Notes under the pieces: model-generated
The model's database searches: none
What the model was told of the DNA's origin: nothing
The model's input: only the letters and a program-made list of their open reading frames with translations
Program-made: the position numbers and the translations under genes
Assembly: GCA_937896235.1 (NCBI GenBank)
Contig: CALBMX010000003.1
Coordinates: 1 to 51,245, forward strand
Reading direction: 5' to 3'
DNA length: 51,245 bases
From: an uncultured bacterium
GTDB lineage: Bacteria; Planctomycetota; UBA1135; GCA-002686595
Shown: piece after piece, positions 42,946 to 51,190 of the stretch
Layout: each line of letters opens with the position of its first letter
How positions within the stretch are numbered: the stretch's first letter is position 1

Positions 42946-44562
42946 CTACCAGCGGGTGGGCTCATAGTCCTTTAGGAACTGGCCCCAGCAGTGAGTCCCC
43001 GTGTTAAACCCAACAAAAATCGGGTCGACAACTCGTGCGGCGCCATCGATGGAGTCGAGCGGGGGAGCAAAGCGCTGCTCGTCCTCTTTTAAAACCGTCT
43101 TCTCGAAGGGGTCCTCGTCCGTAACCCACCCTGTATCGACGCTATTCATATGAATGCCGTCCTTCGCGAAGTCGGGGGCCGAAGTCCTGGTCATCATATT
43201 TAAGGCTGCTTTCGCCATGTTGGTATGAGGGTGGCGTGTCGTTTTGAACGTCCGATAAAATTGACCTTCCATCGCGGAAACATTTACCACGTGCTTGTCG
43301 CGGGAGGGGCTTCGAAGCATCAGTGGTTTGAGTCGCGCAGTTAAGACAAATGGAGCGATCGAATTCACGAGTTGCACTTCGATCAACTCAACCGTCGGGA
43401 CTTCATCAAGCTCCATACGCCACGAGTTTTTCTTGCGCAGGTCCAACTGTTGGCCCTCTCCATCCTGAATGCCAACGGGGAATAAGTGGGCTTGATGGTT
43501 TTCGTTCAGGAGATCGATTTGGCTCATCGTCGCAGCATTTGTGACACCTTGCTCGAAGACGTGTGCGCCCTTGACATCCGTTGACAGAGGAGCCGCCGCC
43601 GGATTGACTGGATTCTGGTCACGGCACTCTAGACCGGCTTCGGCGTTTGTCGCGCCCGCTTCGTGGAGCTCGGCGACAAGCTGCTCGTGTCCTCGTAAGA
43701 GCGGCCTAAGTGTCGGTGAGAGGTCCGTTGGGTCTTCTCCGTCGATCAGGTGCGCGTAATAGGCTGGAGGCCTGCGAACGGTTTGGCAGGCGTTGTGAAT
43801 CAGGAAGTCGACCTGCTCCAGGTTTTTGCCCAAGTAGGCTGCGAAAGCTTCGATACTGGGTGTATGCCTAAGGTCGAGGCCATGCAGTAGCAGGCGCTCT
43901 CCCCAAGCGTCGAAGTCGGCCTCTTTGCTAAATCGGCGCGCCGAATCGCAGGGGAAGCGAGTGGTGGCGACGACCGTTGCTCCGGCGCGCAAAAGAAACA
44001 AGACGATCTCAAAGCCAATCTTCACGCGCGAACCGGTTACGACAGCAACACGGCCGCGAAGGTCCGCTGTTTGCAATCGCTTCTGCCAATTCAGCGTGGC
44101 GCACTTGGGGCACATCGAATCGTAATGGTGATGAACGCTCCGATAGTCCACCTTGCAGATATAGCAATTCCTCGGCTCGCGTAGCTCACGCTCCTCGCCA
44201 GCTTGCGGCGCCTCTTTTTCGGCCGCCTGGAGTGTGAGAAGTTCGCGAGACTCGGCCGTAATCGGCAGCGCAGCGGGGGCGACTGGAAAGCGAAGGGCGC
44301 GCTTCATCGCGCGATTGCTTGTTGCATTTAGCGAGGCATCGTCGCTGCGCCTAGCCTCATGGCGCTTGTCCCGTCGACGTTTTTTGGACAGGTGGCGACG
44401 CTCATCACGATCGGGAAAGGAGATCTTTCCGGAGGCGGTCCGCAGACGCGCCAGGTCCGCCTCATCGATACCGGCGAGCTTGGAGTGGTCTTCAGCGAGT
44501 GCTTCTAACCAAGCGAGAGCCGCTTGAAAGGTGAGCTCTGGGCTCTCATTTTTGGGAGACAT
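42946..44562 (-). CDS. Long SDR-family protein with N-terminal zinc-ribbon-like motif
   Basis: A 538-residue protein. The first ~140 residues are charged and probably disordered (ERRHLSKKRRRDKRHEARR). A Cys pattern CYICKVDY...HHHYDSMCPKC follows, resembling a CX2C-CX2C zinc ribbon. The rest is a short-chain dehydrogenase: VVTGSRVKIGFEIVLFLLRAG (nucleotide binding), FLIHNAC, and NVSAMEG (catalytic Ser). At the YxxxK position it reads TNMAK, so the usual Tyr is Thr while the Lys remains. It may be a modified reductase or a nucleotide-binding protein. It is translationally close to the queuosine-mannosyltransferase-like gene, which suggests a tRNA-related job, but this is inference. Confidence 0.8.
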   Translation of the reverse strand: MSPKNESPELTFQAALAWLEALAEDHSKLAGIDEADLARLRTASGKISFPDRDERRHLSKKRRRDKRHEARRSDDASLNATSNRAMKRALRFPVAPAALPITAESRELLTLQAAEKEAPQAGEERELREPRNCYICKVDYRSVHHHYDSMCPKCATLNWQKRLQTADLRGRVAVVTGSRVKIGFEIVLFLLRAGATVVATTRFPCDSARRFSKEADFDAWGERLLLHGLDLRHTPSIEAFAAYLGKNLEQVDFLIHNACQTVRRPPAYYAHLIDGEDPTDLSPTLRPLLRGHEQLVAELHEAGATNAEAGLECRDQNPVNPAAAPLSTDVKGAHVFEQGVTNAATMSQIDLLNENHQAHLFPVGIQDGEGQQLDLRKKNSWRMELDEVPTVELIEVQLVNSIAPFVLTARLKPLMLRSPSRDKHVVNVSAMEGQFYRTFKTTRHPHTNMAKAALNMMTRTSAPDFAKDGIHMNSVDTGWVTDEDPFEKTVLKEDEQRFAPPLDSIDGAARVVDPIFVGFNTGTHCWGQFLKDYEPTRW

Positions 44563-45260
44563 GGAGGCCCATTTTAGCCGTTGGCCGGAGCTTGCGGGAT
44601 AAAGGCTCGATAAAACGGACCTCCGTTCAAGTTCGAAGGGAAAGCGCTCGAATATGGAGCAGATTTACCCCTGCCCACTGCCGCATGCACAATCCCTCAC
44701 ACAAGACTGCACGTCGCGGGCTTCAACTTAGGGATCGTTATGCGCAAGCTGCTCGGAGCAGGAACGCCGAGGGGCATGGCGGGCCTGAAAGGCCTTGTTC
44801 GCGCCTGTTTGGGGCTGCCAAGTGAAGCGCAGGCGCCTCGATTCTCGATTTGGCGGGTCTGGGAAGTTCGGTCCGCTAGTTTTGCGAACTTACCCAGGCT
44901 TGCGGCATGAAAGTGGCCGGTGTGTCGAAACGGCCCTTCTGCAACGGGCTGTTAGAAGCTCATGCCTACTCGACCCTCTGCCAGCACCCACGGTCTCACG
45001 ACCAAGCGCGTCCCCCTCGCCCCGCTCCACCGCTAAACGGCGCGGTTTTCTGCCTCCCGCGCAGCGCCCCATGCCCATGGCGTCAGGCTTGCGATCTCTG
45101 AGCTAGGTGTCGTCGCCACGGCCATCAACGCGTCGGCGATGTATGCCTCGGGGTTGACGCCGTTTTGCTAGGCCGCGAAAGAGCCCGGCCAGGCCTACAC
45201 GCGGAGCTCGTTACTTGGGGCCGTTCGACAAGCCTCTTGCCTTTATCTTGTGGAGGCGAT
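44563..45260. other. Decayed intergenic region carrying an IS66 remnant
   Basis: About 700 bp with no intact gene. Small frames at 44592-44825 and 44907-45106 have no recognisable motif. The only identified content is a transposase tail on the minus strand (next entry). The rest looks like degraded insertion-sequence or foreign DNA. Confidence 0.5.
45033..45161 (-). mobile_element. Remnant of an IS66-type transposase C-terminus
   Basis: Translated from 45161 on the minus strand the frame reads GVNPEAYIADALMAVATT, then SLTPWAWGAA and stops at 45033. IS66 transposases end with a GVNPEAYLRDVL-like helix followed by a short LLPW-like tail, so this is a good match. Upstream of it the frame is broken by stops and shifts. 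Only about 42 residues survive, so it is not mobile by itself. Confidence 0.65.
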
Positions 45261-46193
45261 TTACGCGCCAGCCAATGCGCCCTTGACCGCTTCGGTTAGG
45301 GCGGGGACGATCTCCATTGCGTCACCGACGATCCCGTAATCTGCCAGCTTAAAGATGGCGGCTTCCGGATCCTTATTGATGGCGACGATGACCTTGGAGG
45401 TCTTCATGCCGGCAATGTGTTGGATTGCGCCAGAGATGCCGATTGCGAAGTACAGCTGGGGGGCGACGGTCTTGCCGGTTTGGCCGACTTGCTCGCCGTG
45501 GGGGCGCCAACCGGCGTCGACGACTGCGCGGCTTGCGCCGACGGCGGCGTTGCCAAAGGCGGCGGCTAGATCTTCGAGTAGCTTGAAGTTCGCAGGGTCT
45601 TTCATGCCTCGGCCACCGGAAACGATGATGGGCGCTTCGGACACGTCTAGGGTACCGCCGGTCTTTGCGGTGATCTCGGTGAGGAGCGCCTTGAAGTCGG
45701 TAGAGGCGGGACGGGTGGTGACTGCGGCGCTTTCGCCCTCAACCTCTTGGAAGCAGTTGCGGCGCAACGTTGCTACGGCCTTGCCGGAGCTCTTGACGTT
45801 TGCGATCAGCTTGCCAGCAAGGGTCGGGCGCGTGAATGCGATCGAATCACCGTTGGCGGCGACCGCCGTACAGTCGCTGAAGCAGGGGCAATCCATGAGG
45901 GCGGCGATACGCGGAGCGAGGTCGCGGCCGACACCGGTCGATGCGCAAAAGACGGCGCCTGCACCCTCTTCGTTTGCAATGGCCGTGATGTCTGCGGCGA
46001 TCGCGTCGGGGCTATACTGCGTGCCTTCAAGAGCGATGGTGCGCGCGGCGTTCAATGCGACCGAGGTCGAGCCGTCGCCAAATACGACGGCGACGACTTC
46101 GCCACCTAGGGAGTTAGCTGCGCCGAGGGCTTCGAGGCTAGCGCGGCTTACGTTGCCCGCGTTCTGCTCGACGAATACGATGATTTTAGACAT
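45261..46193 (-). CDS. etfA: Electron transfer flavoprotein, alpha subunit
   Basis: FAD-carrying subunit of ETF, which takes electrons from acyl-CoA dehydrogenases to the respiratory chain. The 310-residue protein has the alpha-subunit order: N-terminal domain ([24 protein letters not shown]), then [19 protein letters not shown], then the FAD-binding [41 protein letters not shown]. It ends with [28 protein letters not shown]. It lies 24 bp after etfB in the same direction. Confidence 0.97.
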   Translation of the reverse strand: MSKIIVFVEQNAGNVSRASLEALGAANSLGGEVVAVVFGDGSTSVALNAARTIALEGTQYSPDAIAADITAIANEEGAGAVFCASTGVGRDLAPRIAALMDCPCFSDCTAVAANGDSIAFTRPTLAGKLIANVKSSGKAVATLRRNCFQEVEGESAAVTTRPASTDFKALLTEITAKTGGTLDVSEAPIIVSGGRGMKDPANFKLLEDLAAAFGNAAVGASRAVVDAGWRPHGEQVGQTGKTVAPQLYFAIGISGAIQHIAGMKTSKVIVAINKDPEAAIFKLADYGIVGDAMEIVPALTEAVKGALAGA

Positions 46194-46217
46194 GGCTTGT
46201 TCTCTTCAGTTGTTCGT

Positions 46218-46970
46218 TTAGAGGACCTTGGCTTCCGTGCGCAAGGCTTCGAGCAGGGCGGGGATCGCATCCGTTCCCTGGCCGATGATGCGGCCCGCGG
46301 GGCGTGCGGGTGGAAGCTCGACACCGAGCACTTCCGTCATGTTCTGGACAAGCTCGGGCGCGATCTCTTCAATCGGCTTTTTCTTGGCGGCCATGATGCC
46401 CTTGAGTCCGGCGTAGCGGGGCTCGTTCAGACCTTTCTGACAGGTGATGACAGCGGGAAGGTCGAATGTGTAGGATTCGATGCCGCGCTCAGATTCGCGC
46501 TTTGCGTGCCCCTTGGTTCCGTCGATGGAGAGTTCGATGACATCGGTCACGCAAGCCCAGCCGAGGTACGTGGCCATCATCGGACCGACCGCGGCGTTGT
46601 CGCGGTCCGTCGCTTGGCGGCCGCAGAAAACGATCTCCGCACCGAGAGCCGTAACTTGCGCGGCGAGCGCTCGTGCGGTCGTGCGGGTATCGCGTGCGTG
46701 CCACTCGGGGTCCGTCAGGAGGGTGCCCTTGTCGGCGCCGCGAGCTAGGCAGTCGCGGATCTCCTTGGTGGCTTCGGCGGGGCCTAGGGTGAGTGCGGTG
46801 ACCTCGCCACCAGCGGCTTCCTTGGTGCGGATCGCTTCTTCAAGGGCGATCTCGTCATAGAAAGAAAGCATGTACTCGACCCTGGAGTGGTCCATGCCCT
46901 TTCCGTCCGATGCGATCTTTGGCTGCGTCTCCGTGGCGGGGACGCGCTTGATGCAGGCAACGATATTCAT
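46218..46970 (-). CDS. etfB: Electron transfer flavoprotein, beta subunit
   Basis: AMP-binding beta subunit of ETF, 250 residues from the ATG at 46970. [19 protein letters not shown] is the usual start. Then comes a long stretch with [33 protein letters not shown], a [13 protein letters not shown] loop, and the C-terminal [23 protein letters not shown] signature of the family (the RYPxLxGIMxAKKKP motif, with [15 protein letters not shown] here). An upstream frame start at 47060 is not needed. It is the first gene of the etfBA pair. Confidence 0.97.
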   Translation of the reverse strand: MNIVACIKRVPATETQPKIASDGKGMDHSRVEYMLSFYDEIALEEAIRTKEAAGGEVTALTLGPAEATKEIRDCLARGADKGTLLTDPEWHARDTRTTARALAAQVTALGAEIVFCGRQATDRDNAAVGPMMATYLGWACVTDVIELSIDGTKGHAKRESERGIESYTFDLPAVITCQKGLNEPRYAGLKGIMAAKKKPIEEIAPELVQNMTEVLGVELPPARPAGRIIGQGTDAIPALLEALRTEAKVL

Positions 46971-47117
46971 GTCAAGAGGTGCGGAGAGGCCCCGCGATTG
47001 GCGTAAGAGAGCGGGTGCACCAGCGGCACACCCGTGATAAGTACTGAATAGGATAAACAAATCCTAGAAAGAGTGGCGCGCGAGAGCGGCATTACGAGGC
47101 TCTCGAATCCGGGGCCG

Positions 47118-47924
47118 CTAGTCGCCGGACAGGCCCGACTCTTCCGCAGCGGTGACACCCACGCGAGCGGATGGAGCTGGCTGAGTAGTTTCGTCGAAGC
47201 GGTCGCCGAGGTAGACCTCTCGGACCTTGGGGTCGTTGATCAGGTCCGCGGGGACGCCTTCGCGCAGGATTTGGCCGCGGTGGATGACGTAAGCGCGATC
47301 GCAGATCTCCAGGGTTTCGCGGACACTGTGGTCGGTGATGAGGATGCCGATGCCATCGGCGCGGAGCTCGTGCAAGATACCCTGAATCTCGTCAACCGCC
47401 AGCGGGTCGACACCGGCGAAGGGCTCGTCGAGCATCAGGATGGAGGGTTCGGATGCCAGCGCGCGGGCGATCTCCAAACGACGGCGTTCGCCGCCAGACA
47501 GGGTTTCAGCCAAGCTGTTCGCCAGGTGGCTTAGGGCTAGGGATTCTAGGAGCTCGTCCGCTCGAGGGCCCCTGTCGCGCCGTGGCATGGGCATTGCCTC
47601 AAGCACGGCGATCAAGTTGTCGCGCACCTTCATGCGTCGGAAGATGCTGGGCTCCTGGGGCAGGTACCCCATGCCCTGCCGGGCTCGCAAATACATCGGA
47701 AGCCTCCCGCACTCCTTACCGTTCAGCCAGACCTCACCCTCGTCCGGATGTACAAGTCCTACGGTCATGCGGAAGCTCGTGGTTTTGCCAGCACCGTTGG
47801 GGCCGAGTAGACCGACGACCTCGCCCGGCTTGACCGTGAAGTGGACTCCGTCGACGACACGCCTGCCCTTGAAGGATTTGACCAGGCCCCGAACGTCGAG
47901 CAGAAGGTTGTCAGATGTACCCAT
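47118..47924 (-). CDS. lptB: LPS export ABC transporter ATPase
   Basis: ATPase of the lipopolysaccharide export machine (LptB2FG), 268 residues from the ATG at 47924. It has Walker A GPNGAGKTT, Q-loop LPQEPSIFRRMKVRDNL, signature LSGGERRRLEIARAL, Walker B ILMLDEPFAGVDP and H-loop ITDHSVRETL. The PSIFRRMKVRDN and AVDEIQGILHELR segments fit LptB rather than other ABC ATPases. No lptA, lptC or permease is next to it. The longer in-frame start at 48008 adds 28 residues of intergenic-looking sequence. Confidence 0.92.
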   Translation of the reverse strand: MGTSDNLLLDVRGLVKSFKGRRVVDGVHFTVKPGEVVGLLGPNGAGKTTSFRMTVGLVHPDEGEVWLNGKECGRLPMYLRARQGMGYLPQEPSIFRRMKVRDNLIAVLEAMPMPRRDRGPRADELLESLALSHLANSLAETLSGGERRRLEIARALASEPSILMLDEPFAGVDPLAVDEIQGILHELRADGIGILITDHSVRETLEICDRAYVIHRGQILREGVPADLINDPKVREVYLGDRFDETTQPAPSARVGVTAAEESGLSGD

Positions 47925-48443
47925 AGGGGAGGAGTTTAGCGTGGAGATCGCTCCGAGAGGAGAGGTGATTGGGGTCCTTTGAAGGGTGTTTTTGTGGGAT
48001 CTTGGCACCGTGCTGGATTTGCCTCCACGGCATTGTGGATAACTTGGGGAAAAGCTAGGAGGTCTCTAGGTCCGCTAGGTCGTCAGGAGTGGGTCCGAAG
48101 ACTGGGGCCGCAGGAACTTGAGTCCAATTTGGGATTTGGGAAGAATGTAGGCGGATGTAAATGCCTTGTTGATAAGTGCTTATCTTCGTTATCCCAAAAC
48201 CATGGGCAAGACTCTAGTTGACGGGGGCTTTGAGAGGCTTTTGTTAGGACATCCCCAGGGACATGTGTAGACAGCGCGAACTGGGGGTGGAACCCTGTGG
48301 AAAGGGAGGGCTCCGCATAGGTAAATAGGGGCCACTCCTTGCCGTTTTGGGGGAAGGCTGCGGAGGAACCTTAGATCCCGCCGTTATTGAAATTTCAGAA
48401 ACGTTTTCAATAACGGCCTTCGGCCCCGTAAAGTGGTTTGACG
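47925..48443. other. Non-coding region with DnaA-box-like sites
   Basis: 519 bp without a convincing gene. It has a perfect DnaA-box match on the minus strand at 48034-48042 (TGTGGATAA), a second (TGTTGATAA) at 48167-48175, and a near match at 48296-48304 (TGTGGAAAG). A 14-bp palindrome GATAAG-TG-CTTATC follows at 48171-48184. This could be an origin region or a DnaA-controlled promoter. It also holds the promoters of the divergent lptB and regulator genes. Confidence 0.4.
48381..48416. promoter_or_regulatory. 12-bp inverted repeat before the ArsR-like gene
   Basis: CCGTTATTGAAA at 48381-48392 and TTTCAATAACGG at 48405-48416 are perfect complements with a 12-nt spacer. It ends 27 nt before the ATG of a helix-turn-helix regulator. 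That position and symmetry fit an operator for autoregulation; a hairpin in the mRNA leader is the alternative. Confidence 0.6.
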
Positions 48444-49079
48444 ATGACTCCACCCAGCCTCAATCCAAAAAAGCGTATCGCCTTGCTTAGGGCCCTTGCC
48501 TCACCCGCTCGCATCGAGGTGGTCGAGGTAATTCAGATTCGCGGCCCGTCCACGGTTGCTGAAATTTCGGCTCAGCTAGGACGTGCCCCAGACTCTCTCT
48601 ACCACCACCTAAAGCAGCTTGAAAGAGCAGGCATTGTGGAGCGGCAAGGAACAAAGAGAAGCGGCGGTCGCAGCGGGGCGGTCTACGGGCTGTGCGATCC
48701 CGAAGTGGGGGCCGAGTCCAACGACGAGTCCGCGTCCGACGAGCGGGATGCCATGGCCGACCTAGGAGGTGCAATCCTGCGTCTGACCGAGCGCGATATG
48801 CGCTCGGCATTGACTGTCGATTGGGAGGCCGTGACGGACTTCGATGGCCTCTCCGAATTCCCCCTGGTGCAGCGCACGAAGGCGTGGCTCAACCCCAAGG
48901 AAGCGAAGCAGCTTACCTCGATGGTGGAGGGGCTACTGAGCTTCATGCGCGCTCGTGCCGTTCGAATCGTCCCGCACGATTCGAGTGCGCGTCTGTTTGC
49001 TTTGACCCAAGTCCTCTCCCCAGTTCCGGCGCGCTCGACGCGTGCCTCGTCACCAGTTGAAACCCCGGAGACACCATGA
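48444..49079 (+). CDS. ArsR-like winged-helix regulator
   Basis: A 211-residue DNA-binding protein. The N-terminal domain is a winged helix (RIALLRALASPARIEVVEVIQ; STVAEISAQLGRAPDSLYHHLKQLERAGIVE) that resembles the ArsR/HTH_20 group. A basic wing with GTKRSGGRSGAVYG follows. The C-terminal 120 residues are helical and of unknown type (ILRLTERDMRSALTVDWEAVTDF); they lack obvious metal-binding Cys. It overlaps by 4 nt with a 20-codon frame and is followed at 63 bp by the aspartic-protease-like gene, so it may regulate itself and that gene. The ATG at 48444 is preferred over a TTG at 48438. Confidence 0.8.
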   Translation: MTPPSLNPKKRIALLRALASPARIEVVEVIQIRGPSTVAEISAQLGRAPDSLYHHLKQLERAGIVERQGTKRSGGRSGAVYGLCDPEVGAESNDESASDERDAMADLGGAILRLTERDMRSALTVDWEAVTDFDGLSEFPLVQRTKAWLNPKEAKQLTSMVEGLLSFMRARAVRIVPHDSSARLFALTQVLSPVPARSTRASSPVETPETP

Positions 49080-49138
49080 AACCCAAGTTAACCCAGACCT
49101 CCCTTATCTCGTTTGCGGGCCTCCTGTTTGCGATCTAA
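49076..49138 (+). CDS. Possible 20-residue hydrophobic peptide
   Basis: ATG at 49076 overlaps the regulator's stop in an ATGA, and the frame ends TAA at 49138, three bases before the next gene. The product is short and hydrophobic (SLISFAGLLFAI at the end), like a leader or a truncated signal peptide. There is no independent support that it is translated. Confidence 0.3.
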   Translation: MKPKLTQTSLISFAGLLFAI

Positions 49139-49141
49139 GCG

Positions 49142-50695
49142 ATGAGACGACTCCTCCTCTGTGTCCTCCTTAGCAATGTCTTTGCGGGGTGTGTTTCTCC
49201 ACCTCCGCTTGACGATCCCGCCACTACCGAGATTCTGCGCAAGCAGGTCTCAGGGGCGATCGCACGAGATCTTTGGGAAGGTATCTCCGGCTCTGTCGAG
49301 TTTTCCGGCCAAGCCGATTTCCTCGGGACAAAAGCACCGTTTGTGCTGACGTTGTTCCCGGACGGCCGCTATCGATACGAGATTGGTGGCATCCTCGGGA
49401 AGCTTGAGGTCTTTGATGGCGAACACATCTACAAGTGCGACTTCAGCGGGGTTATGCGCGAGCTGTCCCTCTCAAGTCGCGACGACGCACAGGTGATGCC
49501 CTCTATCTTGAGCGGGAGCTGGCTGTCGGCCTCAAGCCCGTTTGTACTGACAAGCTCAAGTCGAGTGTTTTACCTATCTGGGAATGGTGGGCTGGCGAGC
49601 TTGTCGATCGAGTTGGAAGCAGAGACGAGCCTACCTACGGTCTTTGTCGAAACGGGCTCGGCGGGGACCGTGCAGACGACACTTGCCGACTGGAAAATGG
49701 TTGGCTCGATCCCGGCACCGCATACCATCCGGGTCCAAGAAGGCGCTGACGGTCCCCTGACAGAGCTGCTTGTTACGGCCGTTAGGATCGCAAGCGCTTC
49801 CGAGTCGAAAGAGGCTCTTACCGTGGACCTTGCCTTTCCAAGCGATGTGCGGTTTAGCGATTCGATTGCGAATGCGGTCGAAGTCAAACGATTTCCTAGT
49901 GGGCACATCCTTGTTCACCCGCTTGTGAATGGGGAAGACGTGGGGTGGTTCTTGTTGGACTCGGGCGCGGGCGCGATGGTGATCGATACAGCCGTAGCAG
50001 ACGCCCTTAGCATGGAGCTTGTCGGCGAGGTATTAGCAACGGGAGTTGGCGGCACCGAGCGCTCCGGGTTTCGTTCGGGAAAACAGTTTTCGTTGGGCCC
50101 GATGGAGTGGGAAGGGCAAGTGTACGTCGAGCTGGAACTTGCGTTTCTTGAGAAGGTGTTTGGTGTGCCCATTGCCGGCATCATTGGCTATGGATTTTTC
50201 AGTCGCGTCGTACTCGAGCTTGAACCCGCAGCAGAGCTCGTCGCGATCTATGATCCTGCGACTTACCAAGGTGCAGGATTGCAGTGGAGTGAACTCCAAT
50301 TCGATACACACACGGCATCGGTGATGGCGACCTTTGATGTGGGAAATGGACCCCAAACCGAGCCATTCCGCATGGACACCGGAGCCGATGGAACCGTCGC
50401 GTTCCACACGCCGTCGGTGCAGCGGCTGGAACTAAAGAGAGGACGCGACCTAAAGCGCACCACGATGGGCGGAGTTGGAGGTTCCGGCTTGGCCTACGAA
50501 ACCACGATCCCGTGGTTTGAACTAGGAGGTCACCGCTTCGAAAAGCCGATCGTAACCCTGTCCCAGTTCGAAGTCGGCGTGTTTACAGACAGGTACAGCA
50601 CCGGCAACATAGGACAAGAGTTCCTAGAGGCTTTTCGCCTAGTCTTTGACTATCCAAACAATCGAATAGCATTCATCAAATCAAAGGCGGATTGA
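49142..50695 (+). CDS. Lipoprotein with two retropepsin-like aspartic-protease halves
   Basis: A 517-residue predicted lipoprotein (MRRLLLCVLLSNVFAGC, lipobox FAGC). Residues ~30-230 look like a beta-rich domain of unknown type. Two protease-like halves follow. The first has the active-site-like motif FLLDSGAGAMVID (D273) with a later VGGTERSGF and IIGYGFFSRVVLELE. The second has FRMDTGADGTVAFH (D412) with VGGSG and NIGQEFLEAFRLVFDY. Two DSG/DTG motifs in one chain would allow an intramolecular dimer like pepsin. It could be a surface-anchored protease. The adjacent ArsR-like regulator may control it. Confidence 0.85.
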   Translation: MRRLLLCVLLSNVFAGCVSPPPLDDPATTEILRKQVSGAIARDLWEGISGSVEFSGQADFLGTKAPFVLTLFPDGRYRYEIGGILGKLEVFDGEHIYKCDFSGVMRELSLSSRDDAQVMPSILSGSWLSASSPFVLTSSSRVFYLSGNGGLASLSIELEAETSLPTVFVETGSAGTVQTTLADWKMVGSIPAPHTIRVQEGADGPLTELLVTAVRIASASESKEALTVDLAFPSDVRFSDSIANAVEVKRFPSGHILVHPLVNGEDVGWFLLDSGAGAMVIDTAVADALSMELVGEVLATGVGGTERSGFRSGKQFSLGPMEWEGQVYVELELAFLEKVFGVPIAGIIGYGFFSRVVLELEPAAELVAIYDPATYQGAGLQWSELQFDTHTASVMATFDVGNGPQTEPFRMDTGADGTVAFHTPSVQRLELKRGRDLKRTTMGGVGGSGLAYETTIPWFELGGHRFEKPIVTLSQFEVGVFTDRYSTGNIGQEFLEAFRLVFDYPNNRIAFIKSKAD

Positions 50696-50835
50696 AAAAG
50701 GCGGGTGAGTTCATTGAGGGCCTGGCGGCACGTCCCCAACAGGGCCAAAAACCCCAAAGGAAACATGACCCAACGACCCCCAAGCAAAAAAGAGCAGGTC
50801 CCCGCCCAACAACCCAGAAGCAGACCCAAGAACCC

Positions 50836-50890
50836 GAGTTTGCGAAGTACAAGTAGATCAAAAAACTCCCGGAGCCAAGAAACGGCGAGG
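50836..50890 (+). repeat. 55-nt exact direct repeat, first copy
   Basis: Identical to 51191-51245, the last bases of the window, with 300 bp between the copies. The second copy is cut by the window edge, so the true repeat may be longer and there may be further copies beyond. Confidence 0.9.
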
Positions 50891-50893
50891 TCT

Positions 50894-50920
50894 CAAGTAG
50901 CTGAAGTAGATCAAGTAGCT
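50894..50920 (+). repeat. 9-bp iteron-like array
   Basis: CAAGTAGCT, GAAGTAGAT and CAAGTAGCT lie head to tail with period 9. A further CAAGTAGAT occurs at 50850-50858 inside the 55-nt repeat and again in its second copy. The pattern resembles protein-binding iterons. Confidence 0.6.
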
Positions 50921-51190
50921 CAACGCCAAGGCCCCCCGCCCAAGGTCGCCCGTCCCAGACCCTCCCTCCTTTCCCCCAACTGAGCAAAAGCCCGAAGGTT
51001 GCGGGGCGTCGCGAGGGGGTCAGCAGCACTTAAATAGTCGGGACCCTCAGACGAACAACCTCTATGCAGTCTAGAAGTCCCGCGTGGTGCAGACCTCCTT
51101 GCGTCGTCCCGCAACCGAACGCTCAAGCGAAGTCCTCACCCAGCGCGCTACGCGCGCCCCCCAAGCGAAGCGCCCCCCCCCAGAAGACCT

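Noticed and set aside
44592..44825. Plus-strand 77-codon frame in the IS66-remnant region
   Set aside because: No motif, no ribosome-binding site and located in degraded DNA.
50676..51029. Minus-strand 117-codon frame rich in Leu and Trp
   Set aside because: Overlaps the 3' end of the protease-like gene and reads the low-T repeat DNA; composition is not protein-like.
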